NCBI GenBank assembly: GCA_022376925.1
Contig: JAIOJX010000032.1
Location: forward strand, 102,788,794 to 102,852,793
Source of the DNA: Tragulus kanchil
Taxonomy: Eukaryota; Chordata; Mammalia; Artiodactyla; Tragulidae
DNA: 64,000 nucleotides
Direction of reading: 5' to 3'
The notes under the pieces were generated by a model. The model did not search any database and was not told where the DNA came from. It saw nothing but the letters and a program-made list of their open reading frames with translations. Positions 22,998-36,310 of the stretch are shown here, one piece after another (position 1 is the first letter of the stretch; every line of letters starts with the position of its first letter). The translations under genes were made by a program, and so were the position numbers.

Positions 22998-25171
22998 AGC
23001 ACCCCCTACAGCCAGGTGGGTATAGAGAGCTACTATTCACTATGAAGTGTGAACACACATGACCCATGCCACTGCCAAGCAAAAGTAGGTGAGAGTCAGG
23101 TATGTCTGCCCCACCCTCTCTTTTGCCCATCATCTGGCAGAATACAGAGGCTTCCATGGTCCCAGAGGCAGACAGATCCACAAGACAGAAGGGCACTCAG
23201 CCTTGATTCACCACCTGATGGAAAGTCACCCACCAATGAGGCACACTCACCTTTAACTATTAGATAAGGGAGAAATAAATTGATTTGGGGCTGGGGCCTG
23301 GGATGATCTTGTCATCATCACAGGGGAAAGTGTTATCCTAACTAATACAGTAAAGTAGGGAGCAGGTAGGGAAAATGACTGACCATCCAGAACCCTGAAG
23401 GTGGTGACAGAGTAGAACAAAGGAAGACCAATCTCAACACAACAAAGAGACCACCAGTCAGGATGGTCCGATGGCTTGGAAGCTCTCTTAGTTGATGCTC
23501 TAGCAAAATGCCATAGACTGAGCCGCTTATGAACAATAGGAGTTTATTTCATACAGTTCTGGAGGCTGGCCATCTAAGATCAAGGTGCTGGCAAATTGGA
23601 TGTTTGGTGAGAGCTCCCTTCTTGGTTCATAGATAGCTTTTCACTGAGTCCTCACATGGTGGAAAGGATGAAGGCCCCTCTGGGGTCTCTTTTTTAATCT
23701 CATTCATGAAGTCTATGCCATTATGACCTAGTTATTTCTCAAAAGTCCCACCTCCAAACATCAAGACTTTAGGGACTAGATTTCAATATATGAATCTGGG
23801 GACACATAAGTGCTCAGTCCAAAGTGAAAGCCAATGCAATTTGTAGGATGTATACTATGAATCAGGAGCTGTGCTGATGATAAGACTATTGTGCAAAATG
23901 CTAACATTTGGTCTAGATGCTGCCACACCTTCCTTCCACTCACTCTCACCACATCTAATCAGCCTCACCAAATTCTATGGATTCCACATTATCTGTCCCA
24001 TGACCCTATCCCCTCCTTATCACCTCTGCTCTAGATACACGGTCTCCTTCAGATCTCCCTAATGCCAGGCTCACACCAGACCCCAGCACCCCTACAACCA
24101 GGTGGGTATAGAGAGCTACTATTCACTATGAAGTGTGAACACACATGACCCATGCCACTGCCAAGCAAAAGTAGGTGAGAGTCAGGTATGTCTGCCCCAC
24201 CCTCTCTTTTGCCCATCATCTGGCAGAATACAGAGGCTTCCATGGTCCCAGAGGCAGACAGATCCACAAGACAGAAGGGCACTCAGCCTTGATTCACCAC
24301 CTGATGGAAAGTCACCCACCAATGAGGCACACTCACCTTTAACTATTAGATAAGGGAGAAATAAATTGATTTGGGGCTGGGGCCTGGGATGATCTTGTCA
24401 TCATCACAGGGGAAAGTGTTATCCTAACTAATACAGTAAAGTAGGGAGCAGGTAGGGAAAATGACTGACCATCCAGAACCCTGAAGGTGGTGACAGAGTA
24501 GAACAAAGGAAGACCAATCTCAACACAACAAAGAGACCACCAGTCAGGATGGTCCGATGGCTTGGAAGCTCTCTTAGTTGATGCTCTAGCAAAATGCCAT
24601 AGACTGAGCCGCTTATGAACAATAGGAGTTTATTTCATACAGTTCTGGAGGCTGGCCATCTAAGATCAAGGTGCTGGCAAATTGGATGTTTGGTGAGAGC
24701 TCCCTTCTTGGTTCATAGATAGCTTTTCACTGAGTCCTCACATGGTGGAAAGGATGAAGGCTCTCTCTGGGGTCTCTTTTTTAATCTCATTCATGAAGTC
24801 TATGCCATTATGACCTAGTTATTTCTCAAAAGTCCCACCTCCAAACATCAAGACTTTAGGGACTAGATTTCAATATATGAATCTGGGGACACATAAGTGC
24901 TCAGTCCAAAGTGAAAGCCAATGCAATTTGTAGGATGTATACTATGAATCAGGAGCTGTGCTGATGATAAGACTATTGTGCAAAATGCTAACATTTGGTC
25001 TAGATGCTGCCACACCTTCCTTCCACTCACTCTCACCACATCTAATCAGCCTCACCAAATTCTATGGATTCCACATTATCTGTCCCATGACCCTATCCCC
25101 TCCTTATCACCTCTGCTCTAGATACACGGTCTCCTTCAGATCTCCCTAATGCCAGGCTCACACCAGACCCC
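22998..25171. repeat. Tandem duplication D6 (1087-bp unit, offset 1086-1087)
   Basis: Copy A is 22998-24084 and copy B 24085-25171, joined without filler and sharing 'ccc' at the joint. Differences are a missing C and a G/A change within the first 20 bp of copy B, and one base-length change plus a substitution near 23680/24763. Confidence 0.94.
23487..23828 (-). mobile_element. MLT1/MST-type MaLR LTR (repeated at 24573-24915)
   Basis: 'gatgctctagcaaaatgcca', 'cagttctggaggctggccat', 'aagatcaaggtgctggcaaa', 'gagtcctcacatggtggaaa', and 'caatatatgaatctggggac' appear in antisense LTR order. Solo, no internal region. Duplicated by D6. Confidence 0.82.
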
Positions 25172-27185
25172 CAAAGGCACTCACAGAAAGATTTCAAAGG
25201 GATTTCCCTAATGCTGAAAATCTAACCATCTCTCTCCCTGCATAAACCGTTAAGTGGCTTCAAGTCTGCCTGAGATAAGGTCCAAACCCCTCAGATAGAG
25301 AATTGGGCAAACAGGTCCCCATCTTCTGAGTTGGGATTCTTGAGTGCAATGAAAAGAGGATGAATTTTGGAGACAGACTACTCTTGGTTTCCTCCTTGAT
25401 GTCACCACCTCCTACCTGCTTGGCTGTTCACAAGGATCTCACACTTTTCATCTTCCATTTCTTCACCAATAAAATGGAACACTGGGGCTTCTCCTGGTGG
25501 TCCAGTGGGTAAAGACACCGCCTTGCAGTGCAAGGGGTGCCGATTCAATCCCTGGCCTGGGAAGATCCCACGTGCCGCGGAGCGGCTGGACCAATGTGTC
25601 CAATTACCGAGCCAGAGCTCTGGCGCGCATGCGCCCAGAGCCGGCACTCTGCAACGACAGTGGCCACCGCGATGGGAGACCCACAGGAGCCAAAGAACAA
25701 AGACGGATGAAAATAGAGAAATGAAAGACCAATAGAAGTGGCCCGCCCATCCCCCTCCCTCCCCACCCCACCCTCCAAAAGATAAATAAATAAAATTAAA
25801 AAAAAAAAAAATGGAACACTGCCACAACGTCCTTCAGGTAGAAACTGCTCCATGTTAATTTTTTCTTCCTTTCACATAAATAGAGCCGAGGGTACTAGAC
25901 AGGGAGGTTGGGAAGACTGACTCTTCTCCCAGACTGCCCCAGGGGGTACCTGGCAGAGAGCAGCGCTCCTGGCACAGAGCAGGTGCTCCATGCCCACCAG
26001 ATGGATCGGGACTAGAGCCCTGACTCTCAGCCAGGTATCCTTGACTCTTACAGCCATATGTGGATTCAATTCCATACCCTTTGATCGCAAAATGCTAACA
26101 TTTGGTCTAGATGCTGCCACACCTTCCTTCCACTCACTCTCACCACATCTAATCAGCCTCACCAAATTCTATGGATTCCACATTATCTGTCCCATGACCC
26201 TATCCCCTCCTTATCACCTCTGCTCTAGATACACGGTCTCCTTCAGATCTCCCTAATGCCAGGCTCACACCAGACCCCCAAAGGCACTCACAGAAAGATT
26301 TCAAAGGGATTTCCCTAATGCTGAAAATCTAACCATCTCTCTCCCTGCATAAACCGTTAAGTGGCTTCAAGTCTGCCTGAGATAAGGTCCAAACCCCTCA
26401 GATAGAGAATTGGGCAAACAGGTCCCCATCTTCTGAGTTGGGATTCTTGAGTGCAATGAAAAGAGGATGAATTTTGGAGACAGACTACTCTTGGTTTCCT
26501 CCTTGATGTCACCACCTCCTACCTGCTTGGCTGTTCACAAGGATCTCACACTTTTCATCTTCCATTTCTTCACCAATAAAATGGAACACTGGGGCTTCTC
26601 CTGGTGGTCCAGTGGGTAAAGACACCGCCTTGCAGTGCAAGGGGTGCCGATTCAATCCCTGGCCTGGGAAGATCCCACGTGCCGCGGAGCGGCTGGACCA
26701 ATGTGTCCAATTACCGAGCCAGAGCTCTGGCGCGCATGCGCCCAGAGCCGGCACTCTGCAACGACAGTGGCCACCGCGATGGGAGACCCACAGGAGCCAA
26801 AGAACAAAGACGGATGAAAATAGAGAAATGAAAGACCAATAGAAGTGGCCCGCCCATCCCCCTCCCTCCCCACCCCACCCTCCAAAAGATAAATAAATAA
26901 AATTAAAAAAAAAAAAAATGGAACACTGCCACAACGTCCTTCAGGTAGAAACTGCTCCATGTTAATTTTTTCTTCCTTTCACATAAATAGAGCCGAGGGT
27001 ACTAGACAGGGAGGTTGGGAAGACTGACTCTTCTCCCAGACTGCCCCCAGGGGGGTACCTGGCAGAGAGCAAGCGCTCCCTGGCACAGAGCAGGTGCTCC
27101 ATGCCCACCAGATGGATCGGGACTAGAGCCCTGACTCTCAGCCAGGTATCCTTGACTCTTACAGCCATATGTGGATTCAATTCCA
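24980..27185. repeat. Tandem duplication D7 (~1.1-kb unit, offset 1107-1111)
   Basis: Copy A is 24980-26074, filler 26075-26086 (taccctttgatc), copy B 26087-27185. The last 150 bp of copy A lack four bases present in B, in C, G and A runs and near 'agcagcgctcctgg' (25930-25965). The unit contains a complete young SINE, so both SINE copies share one insertion event. Confidence 0.94.
25485..25808 (+). mobile_element. CHR-type young SINE (repeated at 26592-26915)
   Basis: Full length, starting 'gggcttctcctggtggtcca' and ending in an A-rich tail after 'gataaataaataaaatt'. A target-site duplication 'atggaacactg' flanks it (ends at 25484 and 25821). The copy at 26592-26915 has the same target site because D7 duplicated the locus. 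The body matches the SINE at 836 closely. Confidence 0.92.
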
Positions 27186-29168
27186 GGCATGAGAAGGTGG
27201 CTGTTCCTGTGGAGTCTGCTGCACTTTGCTGTCTCCACCATATAGTAAACACCAAGCTTCTTAAAGGACTGAAGGAACTCTGCTCTTCACCCCACCAGAT
27301 CTCCCCAAAATGAAAAACAACTTCGCACATCAGAGAAGCAGACAGGGGGTAGCAAGTGGGTATATTAGCCCTGGTTCCAGCAGCAAACTGACCTCTACAC
27401 CAGGCAGGCAAAGTCTTAGAGTCCTTTCTACTGATCTTTGGAAATAAGATGGAAAGGAAAACATTTACCACCTCAAAGCAAACATCTGCATTGCAGTTCC
27501 TGGGGAGGAGTTCATGGAGAGAGCTCGCCCTCCTTGAGGGCTCCCAGGAGAGGTCAGCAATGTGTGGGCCATTTTCCTATGAAAGAAGGGCCAGGCTCCC
27601 AGAGATGTCCCCTAGACAGCCCTCCCTCACAGATGATGTTAAAAACCCTCTTTGCACACCTGCTCTTCCTTCTTTGGCTCTGAGACAATTCCTGTCCCTG
27701 AGGCAGTTCATTTCATTGCTGATCTCATTTTATGAAATGAGTATCATTTAGTTCACTTTAATGAATGTGGCCCCTTTGTTCTACCTACACTCTCCAGCTA
27801 AAATAAACTTTAGGGCAAAGACAGGAAGTGACATTCAAACTCATACAAAACTTCACAGGAAAGGTAGTTGTTCTATACAGTGAACGCATCCTGATATATC
27901 AAGCATGCACCATGCAATCATAGAATTATGACATCTCAAAGTTCAAAGTAACCATATCTAGCTCTCGAACTTCCATGATGAGATTCAACAACTCCCCAAT
28001 GTTTTTCAAGAAAAATTGTCCCTCCCACCCCACCCACCAAAAGATAAATAAATAAAATTAAAAAAAAAAAAAATGGAACACTGCCACAACGTCCTTCAGG
28101 TAGAAACTGCTCCATGTTAATTTTTTCTTCCTTTCACATAAATAGAGCCGAGGGTACTAGACAGGGAGGTTGGGAAGACTGACTCTTCTCCCAGACTGCC
28201 CCCAGGGGGGTACCTGGCAGAGAGCAAGCGCTCCCTGGCACAGAGCAGGTGCTCCATGCCCACCAGATGGATCGGGACTAGAGCCCTGACTCTCAGCCAG
28301 GTATCCTTGACTCTTACAGCCATATGTGGATTCAATTCCAGGCATGAGAAGGTGGCTGTTCCTGTGGAGTCTGCTGCACTTTGCTGTCTCCACCATATAG
28401 TAAACACCAAGCTTCTTAAAGGACTGAAGGAACTCTGCTCTTCACCCCACCAGATCTCCCCAAAATGAAAAACAACTTCGCACATCAGAGAAGCAGACAG
28501 GGGGTAGCAAGTGGGTATATTAGCCCTGGTTCCAGCAGCAAACTGACCTCTACACCAGGCAGGCAAAGTCTTAGAGTCCTTTCTACTGATCTTTGGAAAT
28601 AAGATGGAAAGGAAAACATTTACCACCTCAAAGCAAACATCTGCATTGCAGTTCCTGGGGAGGAGTTCATGGAGAGAGCTCGCCCTCCTTGAGGGCTCCC
28701 AGGAGAGGTCAGCAATGTGTGGGCCATTTTCCTATGAAAGAAGGGCCAGGCTCCCAGAGATGTCCCCTAGACAGCCCTCCCTCACAGATGATGTTAAAAA
28801 CCCTCTTTGCACACCTGCTCTTCCTTCTTTGGCTCTGAGACAATTCCTGTCCCTGAGGCAGTTCATTTCATTGCTGATCTCATTTTATGAAATGAGTATC
28901 ATTTAGTTCACTTTAATGAATGTGGCCCCTTTGTTCTACCTACACTCTCCAGCTAAAATAAACTTTAGGGCAAAGACAGGAAGTGACATTCAAACTCATA
29001 CAAAACTTCACAGGAAAGGTAGTTGTTCTATACAGTGAACGCATCCTGATATATCAAGCATGCACCATGCAATCATAGAATTATGACATCTCAAAGTTCA
29101 AAGTAACCATATCTAGCTCTCGAACTTCCATGATGAGATTCAACAACTCCCCAATGTTTTTTCAAGAA
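26865..29168. repeat. Tandem duplication D8 (~1.15-kb unit, offset 1155-1156)
   Basis: Copy A is about 26865-28012, filler about 28013-28020, copy B about 28021-29168. Copy B starts inside the pyrimidine-rich stretch and tail of the young SINE, with a C-run shortened and a T-to-A change; one T is missing from a T-run ten bases before the end of copy A. D8 is chained to D7. Confidence 0.93.
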
Positions 29169-29590
29169 TTAAACAAAGGGAATGGCTCAGTAGTCCCTGG
29201 AGACCACATGAAAAGATAAGTATCCACTACCAATTTACCATGTATGATAGAGATTGTAGTTAAAATACCTAATAGACATTTCCTTCCCACCTTTTTCATC
29301 TATGCATACACACAGAGGCTTGTGTTTCCCTAATCTTGCGACTAGCAGCAGCCTTGTGACTCAGGCTAACTCAGTGATATATATGGAGAAACTTACTGGA
29401 GAATTTCAGGAAGATGTTCTCACCTGATAGAGAGATGCTACTGTGACATCTCTGGGTATCCTCTGGCTTCCTACCTTTGAAAATAATCATTTGAGGACTG
29501 AGGCTGAAGTAGCTCTATTTTTGAAAGATTTATTATGTGGACAACTTTTAAAGTCTTTATTGAACTTGTCACAATATTTCTTTGACTTTA
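29169..29590. other. No recognisable feature
   Basis: AT-rich DNA between D8 and a SINE. Nothing nameable seen on either strand. Confidence 0.45.
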
Positions 29591-29594
29591 TGTT

Positions 29595-29712
29595 TTGGTT
29601 TTTTGGCCACAAGGCAGATGGGATCCTAACTCCCCTACCAGGGATTGAACCTGCAGGCCCTGGACTGGAAGGCAACGTCTTAACTACTGGACCACCAGTG
29701 ATGTCCTGAGGC
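29595..29712 (-). mobile_element. Short CHR-type SINE, antisense
   Basis: 'ggttttttggccacaaggca', 'ccagggattgaacctgcagg' and 'cttaactactggaccaccag' is the antisense tRNA-like head plus short body of a CHR SINE. The open frame crossing it is SINE-derived. Confidence 0.85.
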
Positions 29713-29763
29713 AGCTCTATGCAAATCATAAGGCAATGAGCCTGAAGACAAAGACAGTGTTCT

Positions 29764-30072
29764 CGGGCTTCCCCTGGTGGTCCAGTGGATAAGGACACCG
29801 CCTTGCAGTGCAAGGGGCGCCGGTTCGAGCCCTGGCCTGGGAAGATCCCACGTGCCGCGGAGTGGCTGGACTGATGTGTCCAATCAGCGAGCCGGAGCTC
29901 TGGAGCGCATGCGCCCAGAGCCGGCACTCTGCAATGACAGAAGCTACCGCGATGGGAGGCCCACAGGAGCCAAAGAACAAAGACGGATGAAAACAGAGAA
30001 AGGAAAGACCAATGGAAGTGGCCCGCCCGCTCCCCTCCCTCCCCAACCCGACCCCCGCCCAAAAAAAAAAAA
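29764..30072 (+). mobile_element. CHR-type young SINE
   Basis: Full length from 'cgggcttcccctggtggtcc' to a pure A tail. A perfect 13-bp target-site duplication (aagacagtgttct) lies at 29751-29763 and 30073-30085. CpG sites in the body are largely intact ('gccgcggag', 'gcgcatgcgccc', 'taccgcgatgg'), which points to a recent insertion. Confidence 0.93.
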
Positions 30073-30189
30073 AAGACAGTGTTCTGAGGAAAGAACAACG
30101 GAAGGGTGGAAAGAGGCTGGTTTTATGTTGAGGTTCTGGTTTCTTTTGGTTTTGGCTCTTTGGCCCCTTCAGACTGGAACTGCCTACTT

Positions 30190-30655
30190 CTTTTCTTATT
30201 GAAATACAGTTGATTTGCAATGTTTTAGGTGTATAGCAAAGTGATTCGGTTATATGTGTGTGTATGTGTGTCTGTATGTGTGCATTCTTTTTGAGATCCT
30301 TTTCCATAATAGATTATTGCAAAATATTGAATATAGTTCCCTGTACTATACAGTAGGTCCTTGTTGTTTACCTGTTTTACATATGTAGTGTGTATCTGTT
30401 AATCAAGTTCCCAATTTATCCCTCTTTCCCCCTTTCCTCTTTGGCAACCATAAGTTTGTCTTTTGGTATTTGTGAATCTATTTCTGTCTTATAAATAAGC
30501 TCATTTGTATCATTTTTTTTAGATTCTACATATAAGTGATATTATATGCTAGTCTCTATTTGACTTACTTCACTTTGTGTGAGAATATCTAGGTCCATCC
30601 ATGTTACTGCAAATGGGGAAATGCCTACTCTTAGGCCATCGTTAGTCAAGTGTTC
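30190..30655 (-). mobile_element. L1 LINE 3' portion, antisense
   Basis: 'gaaatacagttgatttgcaa', 'ccctgtactatacagtaggt', 'ccttgttgtttacctgtttt', 'tctacatataagtgatatta' and 'tctaggtccatccatgttac' follow the antisense artiodactyl L1 order. A TG-rich tract (30255-30282) lies inside. Confidence 0.85.
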
Positions 30656-30717
30656 ATTTACTTGCATTCAGAGTATCTTAACTGAGGCATGCATTATTAA
30701 TCCATAGTATACAGATG

Positions 30718-32913
30718 CCTTCGGACATGAAAAAAACCAAGGGGAGTAGATGATTCAAGGATTGAAAATATAAAATAAATCTTTATAAAAACTGGACAAA
30801 TACATATATATTTAATGTTATCAATATATCCCCTTGTGATATATCCCCTTCTTTAAAATAGGAATGATAACAATACCTACAGCAAGGGATTTTTCTAAGG
30901 ATTAAATGATTTAATACATACAGGGCAAAGTCAATAGTGCTGGCTAATTATAGCCATCATGTTAATCAACTATATATGTGTGTGTATATATACAGCATTT
31001 TTTAATAAAACACATGAGCCAGGGCAGTGGATTTAGAATTAGAAAACCTGGCTTCTGGACAGATACTTCTTCTCTTTGATCACCTATCAATATTTGTGGC
31101 TGTTTTTAGTTCCTGTGTCAGAAGGCGTTGAAAGTTTGATGAATCAGATGAATTCAGAGTTATAGCACATTGCCAATTCAGTAATGAAATAAATGTATCA
31201 CTGAAAGTCTTTAAAAAACGACATTAGTAAATAAAATGGAACTTTGGTTGTGCAACCAAGGAAGAGTCTGAAAATAATTTCATATGCAATTCATTTTCTT
31301 TTCCTAAAACAATAGCTGGACAATAACCAATCTGAGCAGGAAAGTAGATGGACAAGGAATGTGAATGCTTGGGGTCTAGGCTGAGCCCACTTCTGACCTG
31401 CTGATGTGCTTCTTGGTAAGTTCTTTCTCATCTTGGAGCCTCAGTCTCCTCATTTGTAAACTGGGACAAAGAGCCTGGTGGAAGAGTTGGACATCACGGT
31501 CCCTATCTCAGCTCCACTCCTCAGCTGGGACACCCATCAAAAATGAGGACAAAAAACCCAGCAGCCTCACAGGAAAGCTGTAAAAGTCAAGCGTTAGAAC
31601 ATGTGAAATATAAATTATGACTGGAGCCCATCCCAGTTTCAATATTCTAAGTTGTGTATAAAACGTGGCCTGGAAGATAGAAAGCAACAAAAGAGATGGC
31701 ATAGTCTTTGTCCACAAAACCACATCCCAGACAGGACGGCGTGGGGCCCACCAGGGGGCCAAGGCTTCCTTGCACTCAAAAGGCTCTCAGCCCACCTTTA
31801 GGACAAAGTGGACTGGAGCCCTGGATCCCTTCGGACATGAAAAAACCAAGAGGAGTAGATGATTCAAGGATTGAAAATATAAAATAAATCTTTATAAAAA
31901 CTGGACAAATACATATATATTTAATGTTATCAATATATCCCCTTGTGATATATCCCCTTCTTTAAAATAGGAATGATAACAATACCTACAGCAAGGGATT
32001 TTTCTAAGGATTAAATGATTTAATACATACAGGGCAAAGTCAATAGTGCTGGCTAATTATAGCCATCATGTTAATCAACTATATATGTGTGTATATATAC
32101 AGCATTTTTTAATAAAACACATGAGCCAGGGCAGTGGATTTAGAATTAGAAAACCTGGCTTCTGGACAGATACTTCTTCTCTTTGATCACCTATCAATAT
32201 TTGTGGCTGTTTTTAGTTCCTGTGTCAGAAGGCGTTGAAAGTTTGATGAATCAGATGAATTCAGAGTTATAGCACATTGCCAATTCAGTAATGAAATAAA
32301 TGTATCACTGAAAGTCTTTAAAAAACGACATTAGTAAATAAAATGGAACTTTGGTTGTGCAACCAAGGAAGAGTCTGAAAATAATTTCATATGCAATTCA
32401 TTTTCTTTTCCTAAAACAATAGCTGGACAATAACCAATCTGAGCAGGAAAGTAGATGGACAAGGAATGTGAATGCTTGGGGTCTAGGCTGAGCCCACTTC
32501 TGACCTGCTGATGTGCTTCTTGGTAAGTTCTTTCTCATCTTGGAGCCTCAGTCTCCTCATTTGTAAACTGGGACAAAGAGCCTGGTGGAAGAGTTGGACA
32601 TCACGGTCCCTATCTCAGCTCCACTCCTCAGCTGGGACACCCATCAAAAATGAGGACAAAAAACCCAGCAGCCTCACAGGAAAGCTGTAAAAGTCAAGCG
32701 TTAGAACATGTGAAATATAAATTATGACTGGAGCCCATCCCAGTTTCAATATTCTAAGTTGTGTATAAAACGTGGCCTGGAAGATAGAAAGCAACAAAAG
32801 AGATGGCATAGTCTTTGTCCACAAAACCACATCCCAGACAGGACGGCGTGGGGCCCACCAGGGGGCCAAGGCTTCCTTGCACTCAAAAGGCTCTCAGCCC
32901 ACCTTTAGGACAA
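30718..32913. repeat. Tandem duplication D9 (~1.09-kb unit, offset 1107-1110)
   Basis: Copy A is 30718-31806, filler 31807-31827 (21 bp), copy B 31828-32913. Copy B has one A fewer in an A-run and a G/A change within 25 bp of its start, and one GT unit fewer in the dinucleotide run near 30978/32086. Confidence 0.94.
30845..30955 (-). mobile_element. MIR SINE, antisense (repeated at about 31953-32062)
   Basis: 'aaaataggaatgataacaat', 'acctacagcaagggattttt' and 'aggattaaatgatttaatac' is antisense MIR. A second antisense MIR ('cctcagtctcctcatttgta') lies at 31390-31480 and again at 32497-32587. Confidence 0.75.
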
Positions 32914-33166
32914 GGGACATGTGTTGGACTCAGGAGACAAGAGGCCTCTAAGGGACCCCTGGGTGCCAGTATAAGAAATGATTGGGCAGTAAATATGGGA
33001 AAGCTACAACTTCTGGGAAATAGACTTCTATAGGATATCTTCAGTGCCTGAGTAGTCACTATCAGAATTCTCACAGTAATGAGGTCAGATGGAAGCAAAG
33101 ACTGAACGTGAAACAGCCACTGTTGTGTGCTTCCACCTATAACAGTAACTTTCATTCAAAGAGTAG

Positions 33167-33169
<3 letters not shown>

Positions 33170-33200
<31 letters not shown>
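33170..33200. repeat. (AC)n microsatellite
   Basis: Uninterrupted AC dinucleotides, about 15 units, directly after 'gagtagcat'. Likely length-polymorphic. Confidence 0.95.
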
Positions 33201-33204
<4 letters not shown>

Positions 33205-33209
33205 TTGAC

Positions 33210-33630
33210 ACTAAAGATTATGACCCCACAAAGAAGAGGGTGTCATGGGCAGAAGTTCTCTCTTTCATGGTCAGATGTGCCTCATCTAATAACACAAAAA
33301 AATGTACAATGCAAATGGCTTACAAAGTAATGCTGCAATTTACCAAAGAGGTACAGATGTTATGACATCAATGAAAGTGATGCTAAAGAATTGCATAAAT
33401 CATAAACCATGTCAGTGACAAATGTTAATTTGGCAGGTAGACTAGTTAGCCATTGAAGACAAGAAAGCTGAAAAGGAGAATGACACCACAGGCACTTCTA
33501 AGGAGAGTGTTTCTAATGCAGTATAAATGAAGCTCAAGAAAAAATTAATGACTTCTATCATATTTATACAAATTACTCTGCTTTTAATCATGCTGCAAGA
33601 GTCAGATGTAAAGAACGCATTTCACACTAG
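33210..33630. other. No recognisable feature
   Basis: AT-rich DNA before D10. Open frames of 67-85 residues begin in the AC repeat and carry no domain. Confidence 0.45.
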
Positions 33631-33634
33631 CATA

Positions 33635-35836
33635 TGCTATTAGGAACACAATACCAAAGAAACCCAGATCTGATTCATTCTTATTTCACTGTAAGCCATT
33701 CACATGTAATTTCAATGAAACCTAAATTTTGTTAAAAATAAGACAAAATAATGCTAGTTTTTATTTTCAAAATAATCTCCAACTAAACCTTTGCGTTTTT
33801 TTTACTCGTCCTCATGAAAACACTGTCCTTATTCTAAGTTTAGTCATTTTAAGTGACTAATCTTGGACATGAGAGCTTCTTTTGTGTGGCCAGACAACAA
33901 TAACCCTTTCTGGACTCTGAGGACCTGGGAATGAGCACATCAGACAGAAGACACAGCGTGTATGACAGCTGTTGGGGGGCGGGGGGCAAGAAAGGCTTTT
34001 ATGCACTGAAAGATGTGAGGAAATGAGTGAAAGGAAGGATAATGAGTAAATGTGGGACAACATAAGTGAGAGGGGTCAACAGGGACCGGCTCAGGCAGGG
34101 CCTGAAACCCATGTTAGGCAGTTAAAATACACACTCAAAGGGGACTGGGGGGTGAATTTCAAGCGTATGTCCTTCCTTGAGGGTTTGGTGGATGGAGGTG
34201 CTGCTCCGGGAGCCTAGGCAACAGGAACATTAAATCCAGAAGAAGATGGTGAGTTTCGTGCAGAAAAGACAGTATGTGGTGTCTAGGGACTGGCACGTGG
34301 ACATGCCCAGAAGCCATTTTAGAAAAAGAGGTCTGAGGATGATCAGACAGGAATGGGCCAAAGACAAGGGTGGGAGAGTTACTGCTTTGGAGGATACGAC
34401 AGAAACCAGACTCACAGATATAATCCCCCAAAGAGCATGCAGATGAGAAGAGAAATCAACAAATAAAAGAGCTAAGAAAGAGTCAGCAGCCCACCCAGGT
34501 GACTCAGGCCAGAATATTGTTACCAGATCCCCAAGCAGCAATAGGAGGAAATCAAGAATGGAAATGAGAGACGTTCGAGAGGCTACATTTATAGTAATCG
34601 AATTTTATTTCTATGTTCTCCCTTTTCAAAACGTTAATCATATCACTGAACTTGCCTTGTTACATGTTGCCAATTTGGTAATGAAATAAGAGTGCTAACT
34701 TGATCTCTAAGGGAAAACTTGATTATACCCGTAAATATGAATTTCTGATTTGCTATTAGGAACACAATACCAAAGAAACCCAGATCTGATTCATTCTTAT
34801 TTCACTGTAAGCCATTCACATGTAATTTCAATGAAACCTAAATTTTGTTAAAAATAAGACAAAATAATGCTAGTTTTTATTTTCAAAATAATCTCCAACT
34901 AAACCTTTGCGTTTTTACTCGTCCTCATGAAAACACTGTCCTTATTCTAAGTTTAGTCATTTTAAGTGACTAATCTTGGACATGAGAGCTTCTTTTGTGT
35001 GGCCAGACAACAATAACCCTTTCTGGACTCTGAGGACCTGGGAATGAGCACATCAGACAGAAGACACAGCGTGTATGACAGCTGTTGGGGGGCGGGGGGC
35101 AAGAAAGGCTTTTATGCACTGAAAGATGTGAGGAAATGAGTGAAAGGAAGGATAATGAGTAAATGTGGGACAACATAAGTGAGAGGGGTCAACAGGGACC
35201 GGCTCAGGCAGGGCCTGAAACCCATGTTAGGCAGTTAAAATACACACTCAAAGGGGACTGGGGGGTGAATTTCAAGCGTATGTCCTTCCTTGAGGGTTTG
35301 GTGGATGGAGGTGCTGCTCCGGGAGCCTAGGCAACAGGAACATTAAATCCAGAAGAAGATGGTGAGTTTCGTGCAGAAAAGACAGTATGTGGTGTCTAGG
35401 GACTGGCACGTGGACATGCCCAGAAGCCATTTTAGAAAAAGAGGTCTGAGGATGATCAGACAGGAATGGGCCAAAGACAAGGGTGGGAGAGTTACTGCTT
35501 TGGAGGATACGACAGAAACCAGACTCACAGATATAATCCCCCAAAGAGCATGCAGATGAGAAGAGAAATCAACAAATAAAAGAGCTAAGAAAGAGTCAGC
35601 AGCCCACCCAGGTGACTCAGGCCAGAATATTGTTACCAGATCCCCAAGCAGCAATAGGAGGAAATCAAGAATGGAAATGAGAGACGTTCGAGAGGCTACA
35701 TTTATAGTAATCGAATTTTATTTCTATGTTCTCCCCTTTTCAAAACGTTAATCATATCACTGAACTTGCCTTGTTACATGTTGCCAATTTGGTAATGAAA
35801 TAAGAGTGCTAACTTGATCTCTAAGGGAAAACTTGA
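33635..35836. repeat. Tandem duplication D10 (~1.09-kb unit, offset 1113-1116)
   Basis: Copy A is 33635-34722, filler 34723-34750 (28 bp, AT-rich), copy B 34751-35836. The T-run near 33797 is three bases longer in A; the C-run near 34621 is one base shorter in A. No substitutions noticed. Confidence 0.94.
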
Positions 35837-36184
35837 ATCGGTCAAAATAACCTTTTCTCCTTGTAAATATAAGAATGTTCTCTGATTGTGCAACTTGAGT
35901 TGCAAGGCCAGTTGATGTGAAATAATTTCATATGGAACTACCTCACATCCACTCCACCCCTAAAGTCAAATATGAAGTAGCAGAGATGAAAAAGAAGAGA
36001 AAAAACTAGGCATCGAAAGGCTAGAGAACTAATTTCGTTCTGCCATTGACAGGCATTGAGGTCTGAGATGAATCATTCTGAGTCTCATCTGCGAAGTTTG
36101 AAAAATGTTCAAAAAATGGGCTTGACAATGCCTGAAGTCTCTTGCAGTGGTGAGACGACAGTTCTGCCAGTGGGCAGCTAACTC

Positions 36185-36310
36185 TCACTGAACCTCTATA
36201 ATGTCCCAGACCCATACATATCTCATATTATTTAATATACATAGCATCCCTATGAGACAAGCACTATTGTTTCCAGTTTAGAGATGGCAAAACTGAAGGT
36301 CAGATAAAGT
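36185..36310 (+). mobile_element. MIR SINE (repeated at 37292-37417)
   Basis: 'actattgtttccagtttaga' then 'gatggcaaaactgaaggtca' preceded by 'ctctataatgtcccagaccc' gives the MIR order. The second copy is due to D11. Confidence 0.7.

Noticed and set aside
310..24915. Intact endogenous retrovirus
   Set aside because: Only solo, old MaLR LTRs are present; no internal gag, pol or env-like sequence was seen between them.
25402..26960. Paired 141- and 102-residue open frames
   Set aside because: Antisense readings of one young SINE, seen twice because of duplication D7.
26962..28626. 169-residue minus-strand open frame present twice
   Set aside because: Duplicate produced by D8. It has no recognisable domain, and the frame is disrupted in the D7 copy A version (25872-26165) by homopolymer changes, so it is not evidence of selection.
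29487..30307. Open frames of 193 and 203 residues on the minus strand
   Set aside because: They are antisense readings of two CHR SINEs and their A-rich tails; the same residues recur wherever the SINE occurs.
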